From contig JACDQD010000007.1 of NCBI GenBank assembly GCA_019843655.1, positions 11,219,600 to 11,283,599 on the forward strand: DNA of 64,000 nucleotides, read 5' to 3'. Of the stretch, positions 47,413-60,018 are shown piece after piece; position 1 is the stretch's first letter; each line of letters opens with the position of its first letter. Position numbers and translations under genes: made by a program. The notes under the pieces were generated by a model. It was not told the DNA's origin. It was given only the letters and a program-made list of their open reading frames with translations, and ran no database searches. Origin of the DNA: Lethocerus indicus. Lineage: Eukaryota; Arthropoda; Insecta; Hemiptera; Belostomatidae.

Positions 47413-49200
47413 ACCCAATTACATTATCCGTGGCGGTTTATATACACTTAGTAGTAATGATGGTGGTGTAAAGTCGAAACCTGTTTAATGCGAAACTTAG
47501 GTTTTGCAATATGCCACTGACAAAAGATACACAGGGCCCCGTCCGAATAAAGAGACTACTTTTAAGCCAAAGGTCAGAGACTATTTTTATATAATGAAGG
47601 TGGGAAAACACTATAACTTGCACCTTTAAAGCGGCAAAGCAACAATCGCTAAGTCTACAGTATAATCCGATTTAAGGAAGACGCGAAATAAGAATGAATT
47701 GAAGAAAAAGGGGGTAAAAAATCTATTTCAATAAGTTGTGTCCCCCAATTAGAAATAGGACGGTCCTGGAATTATCGGAAACAATCGGCTTTTACCTGTA
47801 GTAGGAGGGCGGGGGCGTCTAATCGGTTTTAAATTGAACTTGTGTTACACCCCCGATTAATTTGTTTTGAGACCTCTTTCCAGTGGGACCACGCCAAGAA
47901 AGAAGAACACTTTAATCCGCCTTTCCCATTTTCCCCCTTTGTTTTCCCTCTCCGCTCCGCTCCTTTCATATTATCCGTCCCTTTACTGTAAAGCGACACT
48001 TCCCGAGGATTTAAAAAAAGAAAAACTTTTATGCTTTTTCCCTAACCGGTTCTGCTCCTCGAACTCCTCGGCCCTTTGTAGAAATCGGTGAAAACGACTA
48101 CAGTTTCCGTATACCGCTCCAAGAATTCGCAGGGATAAATTTCTTGGGTGTCCTCGAGAACCGCGATGTAAGTCTGAATCAATATATATGTATTTATTTT
48201 ATACCAAACTGCTTATATTTTCACTAATGATCGTAAGGTTGTACAATCTAGAGCCGAATTCCCAGAACAGAATCTGTTGTGAGGGTGATGATTGCCAAAT
48301 TCGAGGAATTTTATTCTCGCGGTATTCGGTTATTCGACACCGCTAGAGTTATTATACAAAGGCGCAATTGTGGTTAACCTTTGTTCTACTATGGAACTAA
48401 TCAAACGGTTATTTGTATTAACTTCGTTGTCTACGATCAATACGAATTTTCTTGTTCGGACACAAAATATTATTGTTCGGTCATGATCCTAATCGCTCGC
48501 CGAATGGCTCATAACAAAGTGGCTCGAATTAGCCATAACGAGGACCTGTCAACTGTTAGTAGGAGTGTATTTCGGTCGTGTTTAGCTGCCACCGGCAAAC
48601 CGGTGCCGGCGAGCCCACACTCGGCGTTGACAATCCGGACCGATCAATTTTAGACCGAACGAAGCCGGCTCACCGGTCACAATGCCGGCCCAGACCGATC
48701 GCTTACCCCAGTTGGCCGGAAACTGAAATTCAAAGCCCGCTAACAATTGTAAGTCGGAAATCATATACCGAGGCATTTTGTTAAACGGTTAGGGCAATTT
48801 GGCGGCTCGAAAACAGGAACGGAACGCGCGTATTAATCATTAAAACCTGGGGCCGTTCAACTATATCCAGCTAAAATGAATTGTTAATAAAGCTTAAAGC
48901 AGCGAAATTAACTATAAGACATTGAGAAGTATAATCAATTCTATATATACCACTATATAATGAAAATGTCCTATGCGTACAAAACAAAGTTGAGGCAAGA
49001 AGCGAATCGGTTTCAGCATTATTACTTACAAAACGTTAAGATTCTTCAACTTTAGTAGAACATAGTACCAAATAACATAAATAGTGAAGGTTCTTTCGTC
49101 GGTAGTTAATTAAACGGGAGTCTGTCTCATTTCCCGGCGACGAATATCCGTTTATAGTTTTGCACAAAAGGAATGAGGTTTTGGTGTGGCTGGAGGGGTG
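47413..49200. other. Gene-free stretch
   Basis: AT-rich with a GC-rich part at about 48580-48720, including a 6-bp hairpin CACCGG/CCGGTG (48590-48605). Frames overlap on both strands and are unassigned. Confidence 0.45.
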
Positions 49201-49629
49201 ATGGTCGGGGGTTACAACACCACTACAAAAGGTGAAGCTGGGGGTTGGGGCGGGGGTAAATTGGGCCTCGACTAACGGCCGACGGAAATATGCGGACTAT
49301 ATTGGGGTGCCGGATGAGGCCGACGGGTGCGGGGGCGGCCTCCTAATTAACCCAAGTCCTCTCTCGCCGCGGTATTAATCACGGTGGGGGTCTCACGGCT
49401 CTAAATTGCTTCCAGATATCCTTTTCTCTGTCCCCGGGGCCATATTTTAACCCCGGTGCCGATAATAAGCTGACTAAGCGGGCCGGGCCGCCGCGCTTCG
49501 GACTGGAGCCACCGCTCGGAAAAGCAGCCACCGACGAATAAAACTTCTAAACGGTGAGGGATCGACCCGGCCCCCACCCTCCCTGCTTAATTAGTTAATC
49601 CCGCGTCCTTCAATTTGTCCGATAAGCGA
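49201..49629. other. GC-rich patch
   Basis: CpG- and G-run-rich DNA without coding potential. Confidence 0.45.
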
Positions 49630-49648
49630 TCTCTCTCTCTCTCTCTCT
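49630..49648. repeat. Short (CT)n run
   Basis: Nineteen bases of TC/CT at the edge of a GC-rich patch. Confidence 0.9.
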
Positions 49649-51197
49649 ACTTTCTCGTCGTCGTAGTTTCCGTGAAAAACGCCCCCTTCCCTCCCCAACT
49701 TCGGGAATCGCTTCGTCGTCCGTATACCGGCTAACTGGATAAAACTCGAGGTGTGCCGGGCTAAAAAATTGGCCGAGACAATTCCCCACAAGAAACCTAG
49801 GCCCCGAACCTTTAGGCGTTTTATCCCAAACTTTCTACGCGTAGCATAAAGTACACTTGAGGAGAAACGATTATTTCTAAAATGCTAATATTTTGAAGAT
49901 AGCTCAATTGACTTATTAACTTCCGTACTTATTTTTCTCAACCGTTTGCTATATTTCCGAATTCGCATTTTTTAAAAGAATTCAAAAGAGGCTAATAACT
50001 GTCATTCGGCCGTCTCAATAACTAGTGGGTTCTGGGATAAACTAAATTCGGATAGAGTCCCCTGCATCTGAGGATAGTTACCCGATCGCGTTATGATACT
50101 TAAAGGGAGCGCTTAGCGTTCCTGTCTCGTCGGCGGCCTATTCGTATCCGGTCGGGATACGAGCGGTCCCGTCCCGCTCAATACCGGCCGATCTGATTGA
50201 AATTCGGTGAGCGGGAGGGGGATTTGAGGCGGAAGCGGCTGTCATGACCACGACATGCCGTCCCGAAGGATAAGAAGCTTTGGGACCAACTCATTTATAT
50301 TTTATTTTTACAAAAAAAATATCAACCGAGCGGCCGGTTTAAATAAGAAGGAAAATAAGAGGAAGGATATATATGAAGTAATCAATTCAATCAATTTCTT
50401 GCCATCTTCTAAGTATTGACGGGAACTCATATCTGTAGGTTATGTTTAATCGAAGCCAAGAAGTTATCCAATACCGATACCTCGTCTATCAGTATTTCCC
50501 TATCTGTCTAAGCTTTGAATAAGACAAATTAATTTATTCATCCCGCAGGGAAATCGTAATATAAAATCTGACGAATCAGATATTTCATACGAATGAGATC
50601 ATACAACTGGGTTAATTTTTATGAGCGCTGGAATAAGTGCACTGCAGAGGCCTAAGAATCCTGGAGAGTGGAGCTACGAAATTCCGATTTTAAATTTGAC
50701 TCCGTTTACCGAAAATACCGGGATTAATTCGCGGCAAAAGGGGAAAAGGGTAAAATGGAACTTCTGAATTTCCTCATTCCCGGGCCAAATTTTAATCCGC
50801 CTAATATTCGGGGTCGGGGAATATAAAGACACACATTACGAGGTCGCGCTTTAGCGGGCCTGGGGAAAATAAAATTAAAAAAAAAGGAAAAACTAAAAAA
50901 CCGGGAAAAATAGGATAAAGGAGGCCAAAAAGCGGAGCCACCGCTCAAATGAGGGGAATTTGTATGCCGGGCCGGTCGGGGACACGTGAGAGGCCGCCCG
51001 CGGCTGAAAAAAAGGACCCAGCGCCGCGAGATTCTCCGCTTACCGCTTTATTCAGTTTTACTTCCCGACCTCCCGAGGATATCTATTTAACTTCCTTTTT
51101 TGTATGTTCGAGCTTTCCTAAGACACTAGCACCGAGGGGCGCGCTGTACCACCGGAGAAATGGCGGCAGATAAAGTGGCACTTTGCAATATTTCATA

Positions 51198-51198
<1 letters not shown>
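49649..51198. other. Gene-free stretch
   Basis: Mixed, with GC-rich segments at about 50120-50270 and 50930-51180 and an A-rich run near 50878-50890. No gene is recognised. Confidence 0.45.
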
Positions 51199-51264
<66 letters not shown>

Positions 51265-51271
51265 TCTCTTT
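51199..51271. repeat. (TC)n microsatellite, about 73 bases
   Basis: TC run with one TTTC interruption near 51207-51210 and a CCTCTCTCTT end. Confidence 0.97.
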
Positions 51272-52807
51272 CTATGGGCCGCTGTTATGATACCTGACAT
51301 ATGGCAACTATATTAATTAAGTCTAAAATAGTTATTAATGGAACTATTAATGGAACCATCGCCTCGTTCTAGTTAGGGCAGGAAAACGGGATAACCTGTC
51401 GCACGGTAAGTAGATTCCTCTTAGTAGAATTCCAGAGTAATATTTTACAGCGCAGTGTTGATCATATTTAAATCATTAAAAAATAGAATACTTAAATTAT
51501 TTTGGATTCATAATCGATCAACACTTAATTGTATCACATTTAAAGCGTGAAAGACTCTCGCATTGAATAAGAACCTCGTATAAATGTAAAGACCGCCGTT
51601 CATAGTACATCCAAGAAGTAATAAGAAGAAACGTCACAATTTCATTACACCGGGGTTTAAATTGCTTTATTCCGTCGCGATAATCAAAGGGGCATTTGGA
51701 ACGCGGTTGTTGAAATTTAATACAATTTCAAAAAGTAGAAAATGAATCGAAGCAATTTTTAAAAGCCTGTATAAAATCATTCCATTTTCAGTGGTATTCG
51801 GTAGGGGCGAGGGCCCAGATTTATCTCATTTAGCGAGCGGGTTTTCGCTCCCCCTCGCACCCATATACTTTTTAATGATAACGAAGTTCAGAGCATTTCT
51901 AGCAATTAAACAGTCATTAATTGACCCCTCTATCTCACTTCCATGAATTAACAAAGCCTGTTAAAACTCAAATAACCCGGCCGAACCTCACGCCGTATTG
52001 GGGGGATCCCACAGGTTTGGCCAACACAGCGCATTACCGATGTTTCGTGACGATCTTCATGGCAGGTCGTGTTGGCGCACTTTATTTGGAAAATAATCAG
52101 TAGCCCGATTTCTAATCGGAACAAATTTAAGTATTACCTACTGACGTCATACTTTTGAATTTCCGTAAATGTCTCCTCGGAAATTTGAACTCTCTAATCC
52201 CTCAAATTAGTCAATTAATATATGTACCGCGTGCAGAAACTTCCCACCGTCTTCTGGTTCTGGACTAAATCTGTTTCTGATTATCGCCATATTAGTGAGC
52301 AGTAGCGTTCCGTTGCTAATGTGGTACTTGGTGCTTGGACACAATCATCCCGTCTGAATTGTCACTCACCCTCAATTACGGAGTAAATTCACCGACAGCC
52401 GATCTGTGTAAGTACTACATACATTCGGTACGACAGCTTCAATTATCCTCCGCCAATTGCTACATACCCAGAACCCGCTCTCATTATGTCGACAGTACAC
52501 TTCTATGACATCCAACTCTTGGATCACACGTCCAGCACCCAGATCCGGTCGAGTTTTTCCACTGTTATAAATAAGAGTTGTTTTTGTTATTTTCAATGTG
52601 TTTAAAACCTTCAGTCACTGACAGGAAACGAAAATGTGGTAAGGAGGCCAAGAGCAGTAAATAAAATTTTCTCTTTTATGATTGCATTAATCTTGCGATA
52701 CAATGATGGTACATCATTTAGAAAATAATATTTTTATTCTTGTATTACTGCGCTCCGTGCCTTATTTATGTTGCCCCATCAGCTATCAGACACTCAGATA
52801 TTGCGGT
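51272..52807. other. Gene-free stretch
   Basis: AT-rich. The minus-strand frame 52372-52596, downstream of the mariner remnant on the same strand, does not show the mariner catalytic motifs (no D-E-T-W or H-D-N-A-type block). Confidence 0.45.
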
Positions 52808-53137
52808 TTACTTGTGAAATCTCCTGCAGACACACTTTCCTTCGACTACGGTCAAATTCGATTTCACTTGACATTTAGATGAATGAATGTTTGCAATCAA
52901 CATACTCATCACCGTCAAGAGGACACTTAATAGAACAATTGTTATAGTCGAGGGGCGTTCAAAAAGTTTGACAAAGCCTTTGATGTTCTCCCCAACAGTA
53001 AACCGATTAATCCATTCATAATGAGTGGCCTTCATCGGTGCATTTTCACCGTAAACATCTGTGATAGCCTTAATAGCATTAAATTTGTTCCAACCTAATT
53101 TGATATTAGCGCGTAGTTAGGATTTCACCGAATCCAT
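52808..53137 (-). pseudogene. Mariner-family transposase remnant (N-terminal DNA-binding part)
   Basis: Read on the minus strand from an ATG at 53137, the 110-codon frame follows the N-terminal paired helix-turn-helix region of mariner transposases. It begins M-D-S-V-K-S, hits a stop at codon 7, then continues L-R-A-N-I-K. Next come V-Y-G-E (codons 28-31), E-W-I-N-R-F (the family's E-W-H-x-R-F), G and, at the usual distance, R-P-S-T (family G-R-P-S-T). Further on are L-I-A, S-K-x-x-V and K-C-V-C-R-R-F-x-K, matching the K-V-C-A-R-F-x-P-K block. The family acts as a DDD transposase in the nucleus. The catalytic half and terminal repeats were not found, so the copy is truncated and dead. Confidence 0.75.
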
Positions 53138-55030
53138 GTTTGCAACTTGAAATTGATATTTCAAACAGCGTTAAGTTCATTATAACACCACGCGTTAGCA
53201 GCGTAGAGCACCGCTTCGAATACATGATAAAAACAAGTCTCAACGAATTTGCAATCATGTCAATTAGCTCTCAATATAACCTCTTACAAATAATAAACTC
53301 CCTACGTATATGCTTATTATATGTTCGTGTATAAATAAAGCATATGAATTTTTCAAACTATCTAAACATTTTAATTGTCTGTCGGCCTCCGTCCACTATT
53401 TTTCTCGTGATTTTCGAAATTTCTCTTCATACATCTCCAGAATATTCCGACAAATTTCCGTCGGGGCATTTCCGGAAACATCTTTAGCGGAAGTATCGAA
53501 TTTTCAACGGGTACGCCGCATCGAGGAGCCTATTTCCAGGGCTCTGATTTAGAATTCATTATACCATCCGATATATACCGTGGATGTACCTGTGGGTCCC
53601 CTCACCCTTCTCCATCCCTACCCATTCCCTTGTGCATATTGCATTCGGCGAAATGACAGTTCCGCAGAGGCTCGAGGACGGCTCCTCATATTAGCTTTTT
53701 ATTTATCCAGGGGTGAAATGCATCGGCCCAGGCCGCTCGTTAGGTAATCATACCGAATTCGTCGACACCACAGACATATCCACAGTGACAGTCATTTATT
53801 TATAATGATATCGCTCAAAATTAATAACATCAGGTCCATCGAAAATAAAATCATCGAAAGTTAGATAATACATTTCTATATGATTTAAGGAATGTATTCT
53901 CGCGGGTAATTTGAGAAATTAGACCTACTGCTAAATTGAATTATCAATGGAACTTCTAGTGCATTTACACTAGATAAAGTAAAGGGTGGGGCAAGCATAC
54001 ACAGCAGTTAGGGATTATTTATACCCAAATATAGGTAATATTTAAAAATATTTTTACTGTAAACTAAATGAATTCAGGTTGCCGCAAAAGAAGACAAAAT
54101 AAGTTTGAGAACTGATTTAGCAAAGAAGAGCAAAATACATTTATTCGAGGCAGCAATTCTCGTATTATATTCGTCCGAACGTTCGCCTGATAAGAATAGC
54201 ACTCAATTGGGATTTATAACTTTTTTCCTTTGCCTTCTTCACTCCGCCCGGCTGCGGCACAACCGAGCGAACAAAGTTGCGGTCCGCAGGAAGTCAACTT
54301 TTAATCCTCTCGGTTCGAGCGGAAGGCAAAATAAAATTCCGTCGAGATTCGGGCTACGCCGCCGACAATACGTCGGAGTTGTGCGGGTCGAGAGGGTACA
54401 ATGAAGAACGGCGCTGACATTCGATCAAGGTTAGAACCTTACATAACTGGCCGGCTGACTCTTTCCTGTTTTTTCAAAGTAGCATGGAACGTCAACAGAA
54501 AATAAGGAATAGATTTCTGCCAGAGAATATTTCTCTCAATCTTGGGTACCGAACATAAACATTTGTAATTGAACGCTTATATGCGAGTAAACTTGGAGTA
54601 AAGTCTAGTATTTCTTAAAAAAGGAACATTCACGTAAATAAATATTATATTCTTCGGGGAAAGAATTCAGTAACTGTTAACATCTCCCAGCCAATTGTAG
54701 AAATTAAAGTATATATTATAGATGATTGTTCTTGCTTTATGTTTTAGAGAAACCGAAGCCGCTAATAATCTCATATTAAGTATAAAATGATAGTTACACC
54801 AACAATTAAAAATTGTAACGTCCACTAACTGAACTTTAAATTCATTGCTTTTGTCGATAGTGTCCGTTCATTGTACAGTAGTAATTAAGGCTTACTGATA
54901 TTTATAGACCGAGTGTACGATATTCTGGTCGCGAAAGAATTTTCCCCTTTTTTTTGGCCCACCCACCAACTTATTCCAACTTATTACCACGTGTATAGGA
55001 CCAAATTGCGAGTAGGGGGTGGGGAGGGAG
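53138..55030. other. Gene-free stretch
   Basis: AT-rich. The plus-strand frame 54105-54404 (99 codons) lies in a GC-richer part and is unassigned. No terminal inverted repeat of the mariner copy was identified. Confidence 0.45.
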
Positions 55031-55090
55031 GTGGAGAGAGGGTGAGGGAGAGGGAGAGAGGGTGAGGGAGAGGGAGAGAGAGGGAGATGG
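55031..55090 (+). repeat. Purine-rich 20-base tandem repeat
   Basis: Units of AGGGAGAGAGGGTGAGGGAG recur about two and a half times within a (GA/GGGA)n tract. Confidence 0.8.
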
Positions 55091-55272
55091 AAAAGGAAAG
55101 AGAGAGTAAGGCACGTATGTGCCATAATTGAGATAGGGCGGAGGGGGTGTACCTTATGTGTAGTGTGGGAAGCGGCGTGCCGACTGGGAAGAGGTCCAAA
55201 GTATCCGGCCGCCTCCCATGTATCATTGTTATCGTTATTAAGTGGTAGTGGAAGGGAGGCCGGGTGGTGGAG

Positions 55273-55294
55273 CGGGGGCGGGGGCGGGGGCGGT
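55273..55294 (+). other. G-quadruplex-prone GGGGGC repeats
   Basis: Three GGGGG runs separated by single C, followed by CGG, inside a GC-rich segment. Three-tetrad folding needs a fourth G run of three, which is absent directly. A two-tetrad form is possible. Confidence 0.5.
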
Positions 55295-55378
55295 TCCGCA
55301 CCGTCCTAATTACGTCCTAACTCCGCCATTAACAACTATTCCAACCAACTCCGCCCTACGTTTGAGGGTGTGTACGCG

Positions 55379-55414
55379 TGCGTGCGTGCGTGTGTGTGTG
55401 TGTGTGTGTGTGTG
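55379..55414. repeat. (CGTG)n to (TG)n microsatellite
   Basis: CGTG units pass into a TG run of about 24 bases. Confidence 0.95.
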
Positions 55415-55792
55415 GTCTCAATAATATATAGTGGACTCTGCTAATACCTTGGAGGAAAATTGAGAAAAACTTAGGGCCCCCCCACACGGCCCCCTCGTAC
55501 GAAGTGTACATTCACAATTTCCGTGCGTCTTAACTCTCAATTATATTCTGGACGATTTGCATTTCTCTACGCGTCGTAATAATAAATGAATAATAGGAAT
55601 GTTTCCTTAATAAATAGACAACTACTGCCATGGTCTAACTTCCAGTACACTAAACTTGAGCTTTCAGAATTAAAAAAATATGCTCTGAACTCTGAGGAAT
55701 TCAGCGGGTATGTCTAGCCGTTGTAATGTTATGGTGAACATGTTTTGAAAATCCCCTAATATTTGAAAAACATGGTATATTTAATTATAACT
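55415..55792. other. Gene-free stretch
   Basis: AT-rich. Nothing recognised. Confidence 0.45.
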
Positions 55793-55802
55793 CTATCGAT
55801 AG
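55793..55802. promoter_or_regulatory. CTATCGATAG palindrome (DRE-type)
   Basis: Contains TATCGATA, as at 10687-10694. A single short motif, so weak evidence of function. Confidence 0.3.
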
Positions 55803-55899
55803 TAGAGTATTTGGTCCCTCTGTACTGGAGTGGGCAAGCAATAAGCAATAGGATTTTTAAAAAAACCAACGCTCGAACAAAATAAAAACAATACCCAGT

Positions 55900-55918
55900 C
55901 CCAGTAAATTATACTGGG
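55900..55918. other. 7-bp hairpin next to a degenerate B-box
   Basis: CCCAGTA and TACTGGG flank AATTA. GGCTCGATCCC follows at 55917, close to the pol III B-box consensus. No tRNA could be built. Confidence 0.4.
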
Positions 55919-57528
55919 CTCGATCCCTGAGCGAGAACTACAAATCTGCGTCAAATAATTTAATATTATTAAATAACAGTAATATTAAAAAAAATTTGAG
56001 TTACCAGATAAACATCATATTCCATTTATGCTTCTCTTCATTTTAAATTACGGTAATTTCACATTCTGTCTACTACATTCTCTGTCTTAAACAAGATTTT
56101 GACCTAGATTCTGGAAAAATATGATCAGGAAACTGTGTTAGCTTAAGTAGAAAAAAGCGCGGGAGAAATAACTCGGTGGAAATTATTTGAAATTGCGTTT
56201 TCTGAGTAGTTGCTGCACTACAGAGCATACAGTGGAACAGTCGCTGGCGGAATTAAAAGCACTATACTGCTTCTCTTAATTATATTTGCTCATTCGGTCT
56301 ACATTAAAAACTATCTGGACAATATTGAACTTGAAACTGTAATTTGTGTCGTTTGAAAGTCGCCGGAGCGAGTACGGAGGAAAAGTTTAGAAATTGTTTT
56401 ACATAAACACCGTATGGCCTCCAGATAATCCTAAACCTATTTAGGATAGGATTGATTCATTTTTCTAATTTGAAATAGACGAATAATGTTATAACGAGTC
56501 TTTCATGTCGGGTAAGGTGGATATGTTTTATCCGCGATTGACAATCTATATAAATAAATGGAAGAGACCATAAACGATATTTCAACGGTTTTTTATAGTG
56601 TATACGTAAATATATTTGTGATTTCAAGAATGTAATTCATAATCATGCTGTTCAAAATCCAATCTATCGTGGAAATAATAATTACGGGCTTTAAATTAGA
56701 CTGAATGTAGATTATATAGGGGAGGAAATGGAGCCCATACAAGACAAATCTACGCGCATTTCTTCTATCTGTTGCCCGTTATCTAATGACGACATTAAAG
56801 GGCCGAGGGGCATTTAGATTGGGCCTAATATATTCTTGTTTATCTTGTGTCGTATTTTATTTAAAGGTAAAACCGTTCGTTTTTTTTTTAGTACCGGCTA
56901 TTTTACCCTAAAATGGGACATAAAGTATCGGGGTAGAGAATCCTGCAATATATACATCCTCCACCCGATTTTTTACATCGTGTTAATTATTAATGTCCAC
57001 GTTTTAATGGAATTCAAAACATAAATGTGTTCTAATAACTATGCATTATACGACTGCCAAGTTGGAGAGGCCTAGAGCGAAAACATTTTATCAATAGGTC
57101 AATTTTTCCTATACAAAAATTTAACTCTCATGTCTGTTCTATACAGACACAACACAGGGTATATATAAAAGCGGCAGGGGTATAACACGATGACTTAACG
57201 CGAAAGCTGTGAGGAGCTAATAACCGGTTGGAAATAGGTATTTCAATGCAGTAAGGTAGTTTCCCCCAAACCCCCCAAGTGGGGGCCCACTCCCGATTGG
57301 TGCAATAAGAGAGCACAGGGCAAATATTTGAGTTGGGAATTTGAACTCTTCCTTCCCCCTCCCTCAATCTGCCGGGGGTCCCCCCTGGGGGGATGGAGGC
57401 TGGATAAATTTGTCCAAAACATTATGGAACTATTTCGGATCGTAATCGGCTAGCGGCGGGCGCCAACAGACATCGCAAACTGACTAATTATTTTGTTGAA
57501 AGTGTTTTTCCGCCAGATTGATTCAATT
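55919..57528. other. Gene-free stretch
   Basis: AT-rich. Contains a TATATAAAAG box at about 57162-57171 without an initiator at the right distance. Confidence 0.45.
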
Positions 57529-57589
57529 ATGGGAACTTTATAGTATAGTTATAGTATATAGTATAGTAGTATAGTTATAGTATGGGAAC
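57529..57589. repeat. (TATAG/TAGTA)n minisatellite between direct repeats
   Basis: The AGTATAGTTATAGTAT unit occurs twice (57542-57557 and 57567-57582). The array is bounded by TATGGGAAC direct repeats at 57529-57537 and 57581-57589, so the array and flank probably arose by slippage. Confidence 0.85.
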
Positions 57590-59940
57590 GGTAACGTCGC
57601 ACGCGATTTATATTTGTGTTCCACCGATCTGAATGGCGGTCCTTGCCAATAAAATTAGCAATTACAGCTTCCATTGTACATTTTTACGTAATTTTATATT
57701 ACGTATTTATGAAAGTAATAGTAATGTTCCCTGATTATATAACACCATTTTCTATTTTATAAATGAAATATTATTAAAAATGGTAGAAAACTGGAAATAT
57801 TGAATGCTTCATGTATTTCGCAAGAAACGATGAGAACAGTGTACTAGTCTAGAATTCATACCCTCCATATTCTGCCCTGTCGGTTCGTATTGTTTCCTTT
57901 ATAATTTTAGTATTTAATAGATACCCTAAATGCAAAAAATCATTGACTGCATTTGATCATGACACCATGTAGAGTGTTTTACGCTCAGAACACAACGACA
58001 GAGAGGTTAAGTACCGTCTAAATAAATTCATAAAACGGCCCATTTAGTTCAGAAGTAACTCGTCTTAAATTACACCGAGTGGATTACATCTCACTCTGTT
58101 CAGTTTCGAAACCCACTTAGAAACAGTGGCCCACACCCGCCGGTCATTATTCAAATTTTCGAAATGTATACAGCGATGAAAATTACGCTAATCATGAAAT
58201 ATGTCGATTAAAGCCCCGGAAAAATCAGGCGAGTACCGCCGAAATATTAATTCCAGCCGGGTGAGGGGGGGGGCGATGTTTTTATTTTAGTACTTTTTTC
58301 TTCTATAATTTTATTTCTATTTCGTTTCGCGTTTCCTTTTTTTCCCTCCAACTTCCCCCGACAAATCAGGCGGTCGGCGAGCCGAGGAAAAGCGCTCCTT
58401 AAGGAATTGGGCCAATAATAAACTACGAGGGCAAATAAATTCTAGCGTTGAGAATTTGTCTGAATAATTCCGCCCCCACCCCCGCCGCCGTTTTAATCCG
58501 CTTGGCCGTGTAATTGGGCCCTCGCCCGGAGAAGGATTTGGTCATTTGTCGACATTACCTTCCCCTCTCCATCTTAACAGGGCCCCCCCCATTCTTCCTG
58601 GCTAAATCTTAATTTTAATTCGAAAGAAATATAATAAGTTGTTGAAATAACGCGAATTTCCTCTCCTCTTGCGGGCAACATGTATATTGGTATTAAAATT
58701 TTAAATTAATAACAACGCCCGAGCATTTTCAAAATACCGCCCTCGGTAATATAAATTAGGTTTGATTATTTGAATTTCAAAATATACATATTTTCTGTAC
58801 CGAAGGGGCTGTCAAATTATTCTACAGCTCAGTTAAATTAAGCGAATAGGATTTTATTGAAACGAATGTCCATAATCTTAATGTTTGTCACTGTTTGGAA
58901 TACATTCTTTTTATTGGACAAATATCTATTCTGATTTAATTTGTAAAGTCGTCAGTAGCAATCCCTTAATGATAGTAACTTTATGGAACGAATTACAGAT
59001 ATTCAGTATACCCTAGGTCCTAACGATTGATAAAACACATTATTATATAATATTTTCGATTGGTGTCAATAGCAATCCTGCTCGCGTTTAGTTACAGTGG
59101 CTCTATTATTAAACCTATTTTACACGGGATGTTACCGCTAGTAAAATCAAATAACAATTACATAACTCAGCGCGAGGAAACGTTGGAAACAGGACTGCAC
59201 AGCGCCGAATAATTCTGCGAATTTTTATTCCTTCACTAGTTAGACGGGGACCCCGGACGCGTAGTTCGATTACTGGACGATATTTGAACTCAGAGCGGAG
59301 TTAACTGAGAATTAATTACCGGCCCATTACTGGGCGGCGGAGTTCCTGCACAACCTAAATGGGGCCAACTGCTGGGGCGGGGGATGGGGGCCGCTCCGCC
59401 CATAACACACTGTCCGAACAAATATACGTTTAAATTTATGGAATATAGAGTGCTCAAATAGGCCGAGCAGCCCAATATGCGGATTGTGCAAAACTGATTA
59501 ACTGCTGGAAAGTCTGTGTGCTTAATTACCTTAATAAAACTGGATGTAGATTTCATAGGAGAAGAATGAACAATTCGGGCACCAACGGAGCATCCCAGTA
59601 ATCCGATATAACGGAGTTAAATAGTGCGCAAATTACATACGAAGGCGAGAAGCTGGTCTAACCCAAAAATAGAAACTTGGGAAGTGTTAAAATTCAACAA
59701 AATAATATATAATTATTTTACCTCAGCACTGAAGTACTTTATAGCACCTACTTAGTACTACTTCACTGGGTCGGGAAAGCCTCATACGATCTATTCCTGG
59801 ATCTAATAAACAATGGGTAATGAGATAGAAAATTTCTTTTTATTTATTTCACTATCAACCTTTATAGTTAAAAGAATAAATGCGGCACAACTTTATAGTT
59901 ACATACCACTTACGTCTCTTTAGTGATTCTTCCAGCACGA
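57590..59940. other. Gene-free stretch
   Basis: AT-rich with GC-rich patches at about 58240-58390, 58460-58600 and 59320-59400. No gene is recognised. Confidence 0.45.
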
Positions 59941-59951
59941 TAACACGGGGG

Positions 59952-60018
59952 TATAAATAATATATCGTTCGAATTAATTATCTCCGTCAGTTACATATAT
60001 CAGTACAGGTACTGATAT
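59952..60018 (+). promoter_or_regulatory. Candidate core promoter: TATA, TCAGTT initiator and palindrome
   Basis: TATAAATA (59952-59959) runs into TATAT (59961-59965), whose first T is 28 bases before the A of a perfect arthropod initiator TCAGTT (59987-59992, A+1 at 59989). A palindrome begins nine bases after the start: ATATCAGTAC, then AG, then GTACTGATAT (59997-60018). No convincing ORF or splice donor follows closely, so any transcript would be non-coding or spliced far away. Confidence 0.35.

Noticed and set aside
52372..52596. Possible catalytic part of the mariner copy downstream on the same strand
   Set aside because: No D-E-T-W, H-D-N-A or Y-S-P-D-L-A-P-type blocks are present in any frame that I could read.
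57160..57200. Strong TATATAAAAG sequence
   Set aside because: No initiator or downstream element lies at the correct distance.
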